Counted from the stretch's first letter, positions 36,844-46,341 are shown. The stretch is DNA of 64,000 bases from Rosistilla carotiformis (GCF_007753095.1 NZ_CP036348.1:1798001-1862000), one strand, 5' to 3'. Notes: generated by a model from the sequence alone, not told the origin. Numbers and translations are program-made.

Positions 36844-37350
36844 ATGGCAGTTGACTATTTCTTGAAGATCGATGGCATCAAGGGCGAATCCGAAGACGAT
36901 AAGCACAAGGACGAAATCGAACTGATCGACTTCGAATGGGCTGAACAACAAAGCGGTAGCTTTGGCCAAGGTGGCGGCGGCGGTGCTGGCAAGGTGAAGA
37001 TGGAAAACTTCAAGTTCCGCACCTACCTGAATTCCGCTTCCCCCGCGTTGATGCAATCGTGTGCCGAAGGTGCTCACATCAAAGACGCTACCTTCACATG
37101 CCGTAAGGCAGGTGGCGGACAGAAGGAATATTACAAGGTCACGATGGAAGACATCATCGTTGCTTCGTGCCACATCAGCGGTGGTGCGGGCGAGATCGAA
37201 GAAGGGGCTTGGGTCGAAGGACATCCTGTCGAAGAAGTCACTTTGAACTTCGCCAAGATCAAGTGGGAATACCACCCACAAAAAGCTGACGGCTCGCTGA
37301 ATTCGGCGAAGACCGGCGGATACGATCTGAAGAAGAACAAACGCGTCTAG
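36844..37350 (+). CDS. hcp: T6SS inner tube protein Hcp (TssD)
   Basis: Hcp hexamers stack into the tube expelled by sheath contraction and can carry small effectors in the lumen. The 168-residue sequence begins 'MAVDYFLKIDGIKGES', typical of Hcp, and continues with 'IELIDFEWAEQQSG', 'VKMENFKFRTYLNSASPALM', 'CAEGAHIKDATFTCRKAGG', 'YYKVTMEDIIVASCHISGG' and 'VEEVTLNFAKIKWEY'. A Gly-rich loop (GQGGGGGAG) is expanded. An AAGGA Shine-Dalgarno precedes the ATG. It is flanked on both sides by strong intergenic hairpins. Confidence 0.97.
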   Translation: MAVDYFLKIDGIKGESEDDKHKDEIELIDFEWAEQQSGSFGQGGGGGAGKVKMENFKFRTYLNSASPALMQSCAEGAHIKDATFTCRKAGGGQKEYYKVTMEDIIVASCHISGGAGEIEEGAWVEGHPVEEVTLNFAKIKWEYHPQKADGSLNSAKTGGYDLKKNKRV

Positions 37351-37442
37351 CATCAACGCGTGATGCGTGGAGGTAGCGGTGAGTCGGCTCGTTTGCGAAT
37401 CGACTCGCCCACACCTCTCGCTTCCAACGGCAAGATCTCGCC

Positions 37443-37465
37443 GCGACCGGCAGACCACCGGTCGC
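37443..37465 (+). promoter_or_regulatory. hairpin between hcp and tssE
   Basis: GCGACCGG (37443-37450) and CCGGTCGC (37458-37465) form a perfect 8-bp stem with a 7-base loop in the 175-bp hcp-tssE gap. An imperfect stem lies just upstream (GTGAGTCG near 37379 with CGACTCGC near 37403). There is no U-tract; a transcript-stabilising or partial-termination role after the highly expressed hcp is inferred. Confidence 0.4.
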
Positions 37466-37525
37466 AGGCACGCCGGGTTGCGGTGAACTTCCCATCCCAA
37501 CCGTTTCACAGCAAGCTTTCCCACC

Positions 37526-38014
37526 ATGCGTTCTACTCTGCCAACGAACAAGCTTTCGCTGTTGCCATCGGTCTTCGATCGTTTGGCCGATCTGAGCGAC
37601 AACGGCTTCAACAGCCAACCGTGGTACGACGTCGCCACGCTCAGCAACGCGGTTCGCCGCGATCTGGAAGACCTCTTGAACACCCAGCAGTCGCTGCCCG
37701 AACTGGCCCGCGATTTTCCCCTGCTGGCCGAATCGGTCGTCGGGTTTGGCGTCCCCGATCCATCGACCTTCGCTTTGGACACGCCCAGTGGCCGCCGCTG
37801 CCTAGCCGCCGCGCTGTTGAACGTGATCAACACCTTTGAGCCGCGGTTGTCGGATGTGCGAATCGAACTAGGAAATGCCAACGGAGAGAAGTTTCGCGAG
37901 CTAAAGTTTCGCGTCGTCGCTCGTTTGGCGATTGAAACCTCACCACAAATCGTCTTCGAATCGAAGCTACACGTACCCAGCGGCCAGTTCAGCATCGGTC
38001 AGGAAGCAGAATGA
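37526..38014 (+). CDS. tssE: T6SS baseplate protein TssE (gp25-like)
   Basis: TssE is the gp25-like wedge component of the baseplate. The 162-residue protein has the expected 'LPSVFDRLAD', 'LSNAVRRDLEDLLNTQQ', 'VVGFGVPDPSTF' and 'LLNVINTFEPRLSDVRIEL' blocks. The EPR motif (FEPRL) that is critical in gp25-like proteins is present. The stop overlaps the tssF start (ATGA at 38011), indicating translational coupling of E, F and G. Confidence 0.93.
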   Translation: MRSTLPTNKLSLLPSVFDRLADLSDNGFNSQPWYDVATLSNAVRRDLEDLLNTQQSLPELARDFPLLAESVVGFGVPDPSTFALDTPSGRRCLAAALLNVINTFEPRLSDVRIELGNANGEKFRELKFRVVARLAIETSPQIVFESKLHVPSGQFSIGQEAE

Positions 38015-39843
38015 CACAGACCCTGTTCCAATACTACGAACGCGAACTGAACTATCAGACCGAACAATCGCGCGAGTTCGCGGCACGTTATCCCGCCGCC
38101 GCGGGCCGTTTGCGGATGGACGCCTCCGGAACCGCCGATCCGCACGTCGAACGCTTGATCCAATCGGTCTCCTTGTTGGGAGCGCGGATCCACAAACGCT
38201 TGGACGACGATCTGCCCGAGGTCACCGACGCGTTGCTGTCGATCTTGTACCCGCACTACCTGCGGCCGATCCCTTCGATGGCCATCGTCTCGCTGGCCGC
38301 AGAGCCCGCGAATCTGCCACCGCAAGGAATCGCAGTCCCACGCGGTCTGCCGCTGCGAACGTCTCCCGTCGGTGGCCAAGCGTGCCGCTACACCACAACA
38401 CAAGCGACCCAATTGTGGCCGCTGGAAATCCGCAGCGTCGAAATGTTGCAGCCGCCGTTGGGCGAAGGCCCCGCAGCGCCGCAAGGGACCGCTTCGGCGA
38501 TTCGGATTCGCGTTCGCAACCTGCACAACAAACCGATCAATACGATTCCGTTGGAATCGCTGCGATTGCATCTGACCGGTCCCGATCCCGTTGTCGCCGG
38601 CCTGTACGAAGGCCTGGTTCGCGATGCGATCGAAGTTGCTTTTGTCGCTCCCGGCGGCGAAGCGATTCGCGTTCCCGCCGCCGAAGCCCTCACGCCGACC
38701 GGATTCGATCGCGACCAAGCGATGCTCCCCTATCCCGCGCAATCCTTCGACGGCTACCGCTTGCTGACCGAACTCTTTTCGTTTCCCGAGAAATTCTCGT
38801 TTGTCGACCTCTCCGGTTGGCAAACCGCAGGCCAGCAACTGCACTCTCCCGAAGCGGACGTCTGGATCTTCTTGGACGCTCCGCACGACACGATCTGCGG
38901 ATCGGTTCGTACCGACCATATCCAATTGGGCTGCACCCCGGTCGTTAACCTGTATCCAAAGATCTGCGAACCGATTCAGTTCTCGCGGCAACAACACGAA
39001 TATCGCATCGTTCCCGACGCGTCCAAGCGGATGGGATGCGAGGTCTATAGCGTCGATCAAGTGATCAGTTCGCGGATCGATGGCGACCGACATTGGCGTC
39101 CATTTTTCGATCTCGGCCGACGCGATGGCCAGCCCGCCGTCTCGGGTTATTGGCACGCGGCGCGTCGCGACAGCCAAGCCGCTGGAGATCATGGATCGGA
39201 AGTCTATCTGCAACTTGTCGACGAACACTTTGATCCGCACGCCCCGGCAGCCGAAGTGGTCACCGTGCGGGCGATGTGCACCGACCGCGACGTTCCAACT
39301 CTGCTCCGGCAGCATGGCGACACGGTGAAGTGGCACGTCGACGCGGCGATCCCGATCAGTTCGGTTCGCTGTCTGAAGCATCCAACGGCAACGCTGCGTC
39401 CACCGGTGCGACGCCACGCTCATTGGAACTTGATCAGCCACCTTTCACTTGGACATCGCTTCCTGGAAGGTCCCGACGGGCTGGAATCGCTCCGCGAGAT
39501 CTTGCGTCTGTACGACTTCTCCGATCCCGACTCCTACGACACCCGCGGCGCTGCGGCGCGGCAGATGATCGACGGCGTGATCGATCTGCGGCACCGGACC
39601 GTGACCCGACAAGTGGGGCCGCCCGAAGAGGGCTGTTTCGCGCGGGGATCGCAACTGACGTTCGTCTTGAACGAAGACAACTTTGAAGCCTCTGGTGCCT
39701 ATCTGTTTGCATCGGTGTTGCAACGCTTCCTGGGATTGGCTAGCGGGATCAATTCGTTTGTAGAGACGGTCGTCGAGACGCGTCAACGCGACGGGAAACT
39801 GGCCCACTTTCCGCCGCACGATGGCGAGGAGCCGCGGCTGTGA
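38011..39843 (+). CDS. tssF: T6SS baseplate protein TssF
   Basis: The N-terminus 'FQYYERELNYQTEQSREFA' followed by 'RYPAAAGRLRM' and 'DPHVERLIQSVSLLGARIHK' is diagnostic for TssF (formerly VasA/ImpG). The 'LPEVTDALLSILYPHYLRPI' and 'PSMAIV' blocks follow. Length (610 aa) is normal. TssF forms the baseplate wedge with TssG, TssE and TssK. It overlaps tssE by 4 bases and tssG by 4 bases, so the three are co-translated. Confidence 0.96.
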   Translation: MTQTLFQYYERELNYQTEQSREFAARYPAAAGRLRMDASGTADPHVERLIQSVSLLGARIHKRLDDDLPEVTDALLSILYPHYLRPIPSMAIVSLAAEPANLPPQGIAVPRGLPLRTSPVGGQACRYTTTQATQLWPLEIRSVEMLQPPLGEGPAAPQGTASAIRIRVRNLHNKPINTIPLESLRLHLTGPDPVVAGLYEGLVRDAIEVAFVAPGGEAIRVPAAEALTPTGFDRDQAMLPYPAQSFDGYRLLTELFSFPEKFSFVDLSGWQTAGQQLHSPEADVWIFLDAPHDTICGSVRTDHIQLGCTPVVNLYPKICEPIQFSRQQHEYRIVPDASKRMGCEVYSVDQVISSRIDGDRHWRPFFDLGRRDGQPAVSGYWHAARRDSQAAGDHGSEVYLQLVDEHFDPHAPAAEVVTVRAMCTDRDVPTLLRQHGDTVKWHVDAAIPISSVRCLKHPTATLRPPVRRHAHWNLISHLSLGHRFLEGPDGLESLREILRLYDFSDPDSYDTRGAAARQMIDGVIDLRHRTVTRQVGPPEEGCFARGSQLTFVLNEDNFEASGAYLFASVLQRFLGLASGINSFVETVVETRQRDGKLAHFPPHDGEEPRL

Positions 39844-41099
39844 TCGACTTCGTTTCCAATCGCACCTCGATCGCCGGCAACGCCTCGTTTACGACCGGCG
39901 TCGCCAGCGATGCGCCTCATCCGTTGGAACGCTTGCCCGTCGGTTCGGTCGGACACGAACTGTTCCGGAAACCTTCGAAGTTCGACTTTTTCGAAGCCGT
40001 TTTGTTGCTGCAACAACTGGCTGCCAGCGAAGTCGATCAACCGGCGGCGCCAATCGGTCAATTCGCTCAACCGTCGCAGGAATCGCTGCGATTCACCGTT
40101 CCGCATTCGCAAGCCTTTCCCACCGCGTCGATCGAATCGATCCGCTGGGACGCGCAGCAACAGCGGCCGCAAGTTTGCGTCAACTTCATGGGACTGACCG
40201 GCCCCAGCGGGACGCTGCCGCGATCGTACACCCAGCGACTGCAGCAGATCGAAGCGACCAGCCGCCATACCGACCGCCACGCGCTCCGCGATTGGTTGGA
40301 TAACTTCAACCATCGCATGGTTTCGTTGTTCTTCGACGCATGGGCCAAGTATCGGTTCCCCGTCGCGATCCGCCGACAACAGTTTGAACCGGCCAAGCGC
40401 AAGCCGTCGCCGACGATCGTTCGCGTGGCCCTCTCCGCAATCGCGGGCCTGTCCCCTCCCGAACCCAAAACAAAACCGCGCCCCGCCGATCGCAAAGATC
40501 ATGCGGCAGCAACAACTCCACAATCACTGGCATCCGACGAAGCGAAGGCGGATCAAAACGAGAGTCCTCCCAGCGCGGGGACGATCGATCGCGACGAACT
40601 GCTGGGATTGGCAGGATTGTTGTCGCAGCGACCGATGAACGTCGCCAATTTGCAGTCCGCCCTGAAGCAGGCGTTGGGCGTGCCGGTGCGTGTGAAACAG
40701 TTCGACAGCTGTTGGTTGAACTTGGAAACCGAATCGCAATCGCGGCTCGGCGTTGAAAAATGCAAGCTCGGCTACAACGCGATGTTAGGCGAACGGATCT
40801 GGTCGCGTCAGCAGAAGGTTCAAATCGAAGTCGGTCCGTTGTCGGCACGCGACTTCCAACGCTTCCTTCCCCCTTCGGAAAACCATCTCGGCGATGGCTT
40901 TCGTCGGCTCGGAGAGATGGTCCGCGTCTGTGTCGGCCCCAGTTTGGACTTCGACATCCGCCCACTGCTGAAGATCGAACAACCGCTGGAAACTCAGCTA
41001 ACGGCGGAAACCTCGCTCACGCGACTGGGAATCGACAGCTGGATCGGCACCCCGGACGATACCGAGGTCGCCAACGATGCGATCTTCCCAGGCGCTTAG
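39840..41099 (+). CDS. tssG: T6SS baseplate protein TssG
   Basis: The gene starts with GTG at 39840, overlapping the tssF stop in GTGA. TssG (formerly VasB/ImpH) features are 'FDFFEAVLLLQQL', 'FTVPHSQAFPTASIESI', 'VNFMGLTGPSGTLPRSYTQ', 'LRDWLDNFNHRMVSLFFDAW' and 'AKYRFPVAIRR'. A low-complexity Pro/Ala/charged insertion of about 60 residues (near 190-250) splits the family domain and is not usual. The gene ends the rightward arm; no tssK, vgrG or PAAR gene follows. Confidence 0.93.
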   Translation: MIDFVSNRTSIAGNASFTTGVASDAPHPLERLPVGSVGHELFRKPSKFDFFEAVLLLQQLAASEVDQPAAPIGQFAQPSQESLRFTVPHSQAFPTASIESIRWDAQQQRPQVCVNFMGLTGPSGTLPRSYTQRLQQIEATSRHTDRHALRDWLDNFNHRMVSLFFDAWAKYRFPVAIRRQQFEPAKRKPSPTIVRVALSAIAGLSPPEPKTKPRPADRKDHAAATTPQSLASDEAKADQNESPPSAGTIDRDELLGLAGLLSQRPMNVANLQSALKQALGVPVRVKQFDSCWLNLETESQSRLGVEKCKLGYNAMLGERIWSRQQKVQIEVGPLSARDFQRFLPPSENHLGDGFRRLGEMVRVCVGPSLDFDIRPLLKIEQPLETQLTAETSLTRLGIDSWIGTPDDTEVANDAIFPGA

Positions 41100-41105
41100 C
41101 CGATG

Positions 41106-41123
41106 CCGGTCGGCACAGACCGG
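41106..41123. terminator. small hairpin between convergent tssG and DUF1552 gene
   Basis: CCGGTC (41106-41111) and GACCGG (41118-41123) form a 6-bp perfect stem with a 6-base loop in the 38-bp gap between the two convergent stops. No U-tract is seen. The position suits a bidirectional terminator, but the stem is short. Confidence 0.35.
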
Positions 41124-41137
41124 TTGTCGAACCCAAA

Positions 41138-42511
41138 TCAGCTCAGCCGATCGATCACGCCGTTGCTGTCGCCGAACGCTTCGCTTGGCGCTCCGGCTTG
41201 TTGCAGCATCCAGAGGTAGAGATTGCAGAGGGGCGTTTTCTTCGGATAAACGATGTGTCGGCCGGTTTGAATCCGCCCGCCAGCACGTCCCGCCAACAAG
41301 ATTGGCAAGTCGTCGTGGTTGTGGCGGTCGCCGTCGGAGATACCGCTGCCGTAGACGATCGCCGAATGATCCAACAGCGTTCCGTCCCCTTCGGGAACCT
41401 GTTTCAAACGCTCTAAGAAGTAGGCGAACCGCTGGGCGTAGAAGCGATTGATCGTGGCGATCTTGGTCTGCTTCTCTTCGCTTTTTCCGTGGTGCGATAA
41501 TTCGTGGTGCCCTTCGCGAACCTCCAGTTCCGGGTAGCCGCGGTTGCTGCCGGCGTTGGTGAACATAAACGAAATCACGCGCGTGCTGTCGGTCTGCATC
41601 GCCAGAGTCATCATGTCCAGCATCAGGTCGGCGTGCTTCTGCATCTCGCGTGGAACGCCCGCCGGACGCGGGTAATCGGGCACGCCTTCTTCGGTCGCAT
41701 CCAGTTTGTCCGTTCCGACGATTCGCTTTTCAATGCTGCGGACCGAATAGAGGTATTCATCCAACTTGCGGCGATCCAAAACGCCCAGTTGATCCTTCAG
41801 TTGGTTGGCTTCTTGCAATGCGAAATCGAGGACACTCTTGCGGTACTTGTGTCGCGTGGCGCGGGCTTCGCGAACCGCCCCGCCGTCGCCGTGTCCAAAC
41901 AAGCGGTCGAAGACCTTGGCCGGATCGATCTCTTTGGCGACGGGAGAGGTTGCGTTCCGCCACGACATGTTCGAAGAGTAGGCGCAGCTGTAGCCGCTGT
42001 CGCAGGTTCCCGCTTGGGCGCTGTTCTCGAGTCCCAATTCCAACGATGCAAAACGAGTCGCCGAACCGATCGCATCGGCCGCGACTTGATCGACCGAAAC
42101 GCCGTTTTGGATGTTGGCGCCGTCGGTCTTCTTGGGATGCGCACCGGTCAAAAATGCGGCGACGCTGCGGGCATGGTCGCCACCGCCATCGCCTTGTGCT
42201 TCGGCTCCCTTCAGCGCTAGGCCGGTCATCACGTTGAAGTCGGCTCGATGGGCTGCCAGTTCTTTCAGAGTCCGCGGCAACTCATAATCGCTCCCCTCCT
42301 GCGACGGTTTCCAATCGGGCATGTGCATCCCGTTGGGAACGTACAGAAACGCCATCCGCATGGGAATTGCCGCGTTGGTTGGGGCTGCGGCGGCGGTCAG
42401 GCAACGCGTTGGCGACATCCCGTCCAACAGCGGCAGCGCGATCGCTGTGCCGAGGCCACGCAGCAGGGTGCGTCGATTCAGAGTCGTTGCATGGGTGTTC
42501 ATCCGTTTCAT
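41138..42511 (-). CDS. DUF1552 protein, Tat-type leader
   Basis: The protein belongs to the DUF1552 family that is abundant in Planctomycetes, usually encoded right after a DUF1592/DUF1587 cytochrome-type protein, as here (4-bp gap). The leader 'LNRRTLLRGLGTAIALPLL' has a twin-arginine motif followed by a hydrophobic stretch. Family blocks include 'RMAFLYVPNGMHMPDW', 'DFNVMTGLALKGAEAQG', 'VSVDQVAADAIG' and 'VYGSGISDGDRHNHDDLPILLAG' (cut), the last resembling a sulfatase/phosphatase-fold active region. The biochemical role is not established. Met at 42502 is an alternative start. Confidence 0.88.
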   Translation of the reverse strand: MKRMNTHATTLNRRTLLRGLGTAIALPLLDGMSPTRCLTAAAAPTNAAIPMRMAFLYVPNGMHMPDWKPSQEGSDYELPRTLKELAAHRADFNVMTGLALKGAEAQGDGGGDHARSVAAFLTGAHPKKTDGANIQNGVSVDQVAADAIGSATRFASLELGLENSAQAGTCDSGYSCAYSSNMSWRNATSPVAKEIDPAKVFDRLFGHGDGGAVREARATRHKYRKSVLDFALQEANQLKDQLGVLDRRKLDEYLYSVRSIEKRIVGTDKLDATEEGVPDYPRPAGVPREMQKHADLMLDMMTLAMQTDSTRVISFMFTNAGSNRGYPELEVREGHHELSHHGKSEEKQTKIATINRFYAQRFAYFLERLKQVPEGDGTLLDHSAIVYGSGISDGDRHNHDDLPILLAGRAGGRIQTGRHIVYPKKTPLCNLYLWMLQQAGAPSEAFGDSNGVIDRLS

Positions 42512-42515
42512 CGCT

Positions 42516-44825
42516 CTATTGCCTCACGCCTTGCTTCTGGAAGGGATCGCTTTGCACGATCCCCAAGATCAGTTCAGAGAACCGGTAGTCATTGGCGACC
42601 AATCGATTCTGAATTTTGTCGACCGCACACTTGTCATAATATTCCAACCCGCGACCTAGTGCGAAGGTCAGCAGTTTCTCGGTCACACAGCGAACAAATT
42701 GCTCGCGTTGCTGTTCGACTAAAACCTTTCGTAGGTCTTCGATCCCGGTGATCTTGACGCCGCCGGGAAGTTCGCCGCTGGCATCGACCGGCAGCCCATC
42801 CTGCTGCTGTCGCCATTGTCCGATCGCGTCAAAGTTTTCCAACGCAAAGCCCAATGGGTCCATTAGTTTGTGACACGATGCGCAGGCTGGGTTGTCGCGG
42901 TGTTGAACCAGTCGCTGCCTCATGGTGCCTGTCAGTTCGGAACGTTCCAGTTCGGGAACGTTGGGCGGTGCCGGAGGTGGCGGTGTTCCTAGGATGTTGT
43001 CCAAGATCCACTTCCCGCGTTTGACGGGGGAAGTCCGTGTGGGATTGCTGGTGACGGTCAAGATGCTCGCTTGCGTCAACAGGCCACCGCGAACGCCATC
43101 GTTAAAACGAACGAACTGAAATTCATCGCCGCTGATTCCAGGCACGCCGTAGAACTTGGCCAGCCGTTCATTCAGATAGGTAAAGCGGCCGTCGAGCAGT
43201 TCAGTGATCGGACGGTCGTATCGCATCACCGCGGCGAAAAAGGTGAGTGTTTCGCGGCGCAACAAGCTGCGAATCTCGTCGTCGAACTCGGGGAATTGAC
43301 TCTGGTCGGGATTCGATTTGCTGAGGTTCCGCAGCTGCAACCACTGGCTGGCAAAATTGTCGACCATCAAAACCGAACGCGGATCTTTGATCATCCGGCG
43401 AACCTGTCCAGCCAGCACCTCCGGATCGTGCAACGAATTGCTCCAAGCATGCTTGAACAATTCCTCGTCGGGCATGCTGCACCACAGGAAATAGGAGAGC
43501 CGCGAGGCCAATTCAAACGCGTTGACCGGCGGATAGACTCCGTCAGCGTCGGGCTGGCGGGGCTGTTCGAATTTGTATAAGAAGTGCGGGGAAACCAGGA
43601 CCGCTTGGAACGCGACTTGGATGCTTTCGTCAAACGTTCCGCCGTCGCTGCGGACTTCAGCGGCCAACATTCCCAAGCGACGAATTTCGTCGTCGGTCGC
43701 AGGACGCCGGAACGCGCGGCTGGCGAATCGTTGGATGACTTCGGCCGCGGCCGACTCGGGGGATCTGTCGCGACTGGGGCTGACAAAGATCAGCTTGCGA
43801 TGCGACGGCGGAAGGTCGCCGACCACTTTGGAGTTGTCGACCTCCGATTGCCCGCTCAACATCACATGGGCGATCGCCGCGTTGCGGTCTTCGCCTTTCT
43901 TGCCATCGGCGGCAGGCTTGTAAAAGTCGTTGGTGAAGGTGAACGAAATCTTGTGCTTCCCCTTCGACAACTTCAGCTTGACGGAGTAAACGGTCGGGTC
44001 GGAGGCGGGAACATTGACGATTCGTTGCAGCTTGCCGTCGACCTTGACCTCGATCTTCACCGGCTCGTCGCCCGCTTGGTCGCCGTACGCGGTTAAGCGG
44101 AGGTCGAATTGACCGCTGAACGGAATCTGTTCCTGCAGATAAACCTCTCCGTAGGAATTCAACCTCACGCTACCGTTGCGTTTACTGTACTTGTCTGCGT
44201 CGTCGAGGTTCTCCCCCGGGCGTTGGACGCTGAACAGTTGCGCTCCCGGCGCGGTCTTGATCGCTTGGCCCATGATCTCTTCAGCCGCCTGCAGATACTT
44301 TTCAAGCAGCAGCGGAGGCAGCGACAAGACGTCGCCGATGTTGTCGAAGCCGTAGCCGACATCGTCGCCGGGGAAGTTTGCCGCGGGGGTGTAATCGACG
44401 CCTGTCAGTTCGCGAATCGTGTTGCGGTATTCGCTGCTGTTAAGACGTCGCAGCGTGATCTTTCCGGGATTGACGTTGGGGCCACAGTCGATCGAATTGG
44501 CGACCTCGTCGATCAGATGGATCATCGCGGCGCGATCGGCCGCAGGCATTTCGAGAGAGTCCGATGGGGGCATGACTTCGGCCTGCACCTGCCGCAGGGC
44601 TCGCATCCAAGTCTCGCGATCCTTTCGCATCGCCAGCGCCGACGCGGGCGTCTCCAACGCAACACCGCCTTCGGCCGAAGAGGCATCGTGGCAGTCCAAG
44701 CAATACGTTTTCAGGAGCGGTTGCAGATCCGATTTCAAAATCTGATCGAGATCGGCGGCACTACTGGGCGTCGCGAAAACGGAAAGCAACAGGCTGGGGA
44801 TCACCCAGCAAAAATGGATTTGCAC
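42516..44825 (-). CDS. DUF1592/1588/1587/1585/1595 protein with planctomycete cytochrome c domain
   Basis: The start is uncertain. The longest frame opens with TTG at 44984 and has no ATG before the signal peptide; GTG at 44825 gives 'VQIHFCWVIPSLLLSVFATPSSA', a normal export signal, and is used here. A haem motif CLDCH follows at once ('LLKTYCLDCHDASSAEGG'), with 'MPPSD' as possible distal ligand. Then come the DUF1587 ('LRRLNSSEYRNTIRELTGVD'), DUF1592, DUF1588 ('RRGKWILDNILGTPPP'-like, then a second 'CASCHKLMDPLGF') and DUF1585 blocks. Such proteins pair with DUF1552 proteins and are presumed periplasmic redox enzymes acting on polysaccharides. Confidence 0.85.
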   Translation of the reverse strand: MQIHFCWVIPSLLLSVFATPSSAADLDQILKSDLQPLLKTYCLDCHDASSAEGGVALETPASALAMRKDRETWMRALRQVQAEVMPPSDSLEMPAADRAAMIHLIDEVANSIDCGPNVNPGKITLRRLNSSEYRNTIRELTGVDYTPAANFPGDDVGYGFDNIGDVLSLPPLLLEKYLQAAEEIMGQAIKTAPGAQLFSVQRPGENLDDADKYSKRNGSVRLNSYGEVYLQEQIPFSGQFDLRLTAYGDQAGDEPVKIEVKVDGKLQRIVNVPASDPTVYSVKLKLSKGKHKISFTFTNDFYKPAADGKKGEDRNAAIAHVMLSGQSEVDNSKVVGDLPPSHRKLIFVSPSRDRSPESAAAEVIQRFASRAFRRPATDDEIRRLGMLAAEVRSDGGTFDESIQVAFQAVLVSPHFLYKFEQPRQPDADGVYPPVNAFELASRLSYFLWCSMPDEELFKHAWSNSLHDPEVLAGQVRRMIKDPRSVLMVDNFASQWLQLRNLSKSNPDQSQFPEFDDEIRSLLRRETLTFFAAVMRYDRPITELLDGRFTYLNERLAKFYGVPGISGDEFQFVRFNDGVRGGLLTQASILTVTSNPTRTSPVKRGKWILDNILGTPPPPAPPNVPELERSELTGTMRQRLVQHRDNPACASCHKLMDPLGFALENFDAIGQWRQQQDGLPVDASGELPGGVKITGIEDLRKVLVEQQREQFVRCVTEKLLTFALGRGLEYYDKCAVDKIQNRLVANDYRFSELILGIVQSDPFQKQGVRQ

Positions 44826-45006
44826 CCATCGGGAACGGCATGCGGGCCGATGATGTTCCGCGTCGACTGAAGAGAAGAGAGAAGCGTCGTTCACGTTGGT
44901 TGAGGGTTCCAATATTCGAGATGCCGGTTGCCAGGGTGTCCCCGGCCGCCAGAAGACGGCGCGGGGAGCGTTCTGATGATTCAACAGGCATCGATTGTAA
45001 TCGCGG

Positions 45007-46341
45007 TTAGACCAATTTGGTCTTCCCTGGAATGGCGAATTCGCCGGCAGGACGTTTTCCGTCCCAAGTCAGTTCTTTGGGGAACAGATCCAGCTTCGAT
45101 TCTTTCGTGACAAAGTCCCAGCTGACCAATTGACCGGTGTAAGCGGCCATGCGGCCCATCACGGCGGTCAACGAACTCTCCGCGGTCTGCTTGAGTTCGA
45201 CGATCGGCTGGTTGTTGCGGACCGCGTCGACCAGATCCTTGTGCTCTTGTTGATAAGCGTCGGCGATGCTGCCTTTCATCGACCACAGTTCCTTGCCGTT
45301 GCGATCGACGATTTTCGAACCGGTGCTGCCGGCTCCGATGTGACAATTCGCTTCGGTTCCGTAGATCACATTGCTGTTGTCGCCACGGGTGCCAGGGACC
45401 TGACGGCACATGAACGACAGATTGCGGTCGCCGGGGTACATGTAATCGATCTCCATGTTGTCCCACATTTCGCTGTCGTCGGGACGCGTGAAGCGGCCGC
45501 CGGAACCGTAAGCCGAGACGGGAGCGGAGCCCATGACCCAGTTCATCGTGTCGATATTGTGAACCGCCTGTTCGGTGATCTGATCGCCCGAGAGCCAGAT
45601 GAAGTGCATCCAGTTGTTCAGTTGGTACTCGGTGTCGCTCATTCCCTCGGTCCGGTTCTTGTACCAGATACCGGTTGAGCAATATCGGCTGGTCGCGCTG
45701 ATGATATCGCCGATCATTCCGCTGCGGATCTTGTCGACCGCACCGACATAGTTCACTTGGCGACGATATTGCGTGCCGGTAACGATCGAAGTGCCGTTCT
45801 TTTCAGCTAATTCGTGGGCCTGCAAGCAGATCTGATAACCCGCAGGATCGACGCACGATGGCTTTTCGGCGAAGACGTGCTTGCCGGCTTGGACCGCTTC
45901 GAGAATGTGATAGGGACGGAACGCAGGGGACGTGGTCAGCAACACGACGTCGACGTCGGGATCTTCCAAGACCTTCTTGTAGCTGTCCAAACCAGCGTAC
46001 ATTTTGTCGTCGGCCAGATCGATTTTTTCGGGATGGCGGCGGGTGAGTGTCGACTTTAAGCGTTCGTTTTTATCGGCGTACAGATCGGCAGCCGCGATCA
46101 ATTTAATGCCTTCGTTGATCGACAGGGAATCGTTGATCGCGCCCGATCCACGTCCACCACAGCCGACGATGCCAAGATTGACGGTTTGTTTTTTCGTTGG
46201 GTCTTCGGAATGAACCATCGAAGGAACGGTCATCGCGGCGGCAGTCGATGCCGCTGCGGTCGCACGTAGAAAATTGCGACGATCGGGAGTGGAGGTGTTT
46301 GGGCGGTCGTCGTTGCGATCCGATGAAACTGCGTTTGGCAT
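45007..46341 (-). CDS. Tat-exported Gfo/Idh/MocA-family oxidoreductase
   Basis: I chose the ATG at 46341 because it yields a twin-arginine leader ('TPDRRNFLRATAAASTAAAM') near the N-terminus; the longer frame to 46431 adds 30 residues with no family match. The NAD(P)-binding Rossmann motif is 'VNLGIVGCGGRGSGAI', followed by 'VDVVLLTTSPAFRPYHILEA' and the conserved 'KHVFAEKPSCVD' with the family Lys. The C-terminal half is the usual beta-sheet substrate domain. Export of a folded, cofactor-loaded oxidoreductase is typical of Planctomycetes and suggests glycan or sugar conversion outside the cytoplasm. The substrate is unknown. Confidence 0.9.
   Translation of the reverse strand: MPNAVSSDRNDDRPNTSTPDRRNFLRATAAASTAAAMTVPSMVHSEDPTKKQTVNLGIVGCGGRGSGAINDSLSINEGIKLIAAADLYADKNERLKSTLTRRHPEKIDLADDKMYAGLDSYKKVLEDPDVDVVLLTTSPAFRPYHILEAVQAGKHVFAEKPSCVDPAGYQICLQAHELAEKNGTSIVTGTQYRRQVNYVGAVDKIRSGMIGDIISATSRYCSTGIWYKNRTEGMSDTEYQLNNWMHFIWLSGDQITEQAVHNIDTMNWVMGSAPVSAYGSGGRFTRPDDSEMWDNMEIDYMYPGDRNLSFMCRQVPGTRGDNSNVIYGTEANCHIGAGSTGSKIVDRNGKELWSMKGSIADAYQQEHKDLVDAVRNNQPIVELKQTAESSLTAVMGRMAAYTGQLVSWDFVTKESKLDLFPKELTWDGKRPAGEFAIPGKTKLV

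Noticed and set aside
37999-39441. 480-codon minus-strand frame opposite tssF
   Set aside because: Antisense shadow; tssF has full family similarity and overlaps its neighbours in the expected way.
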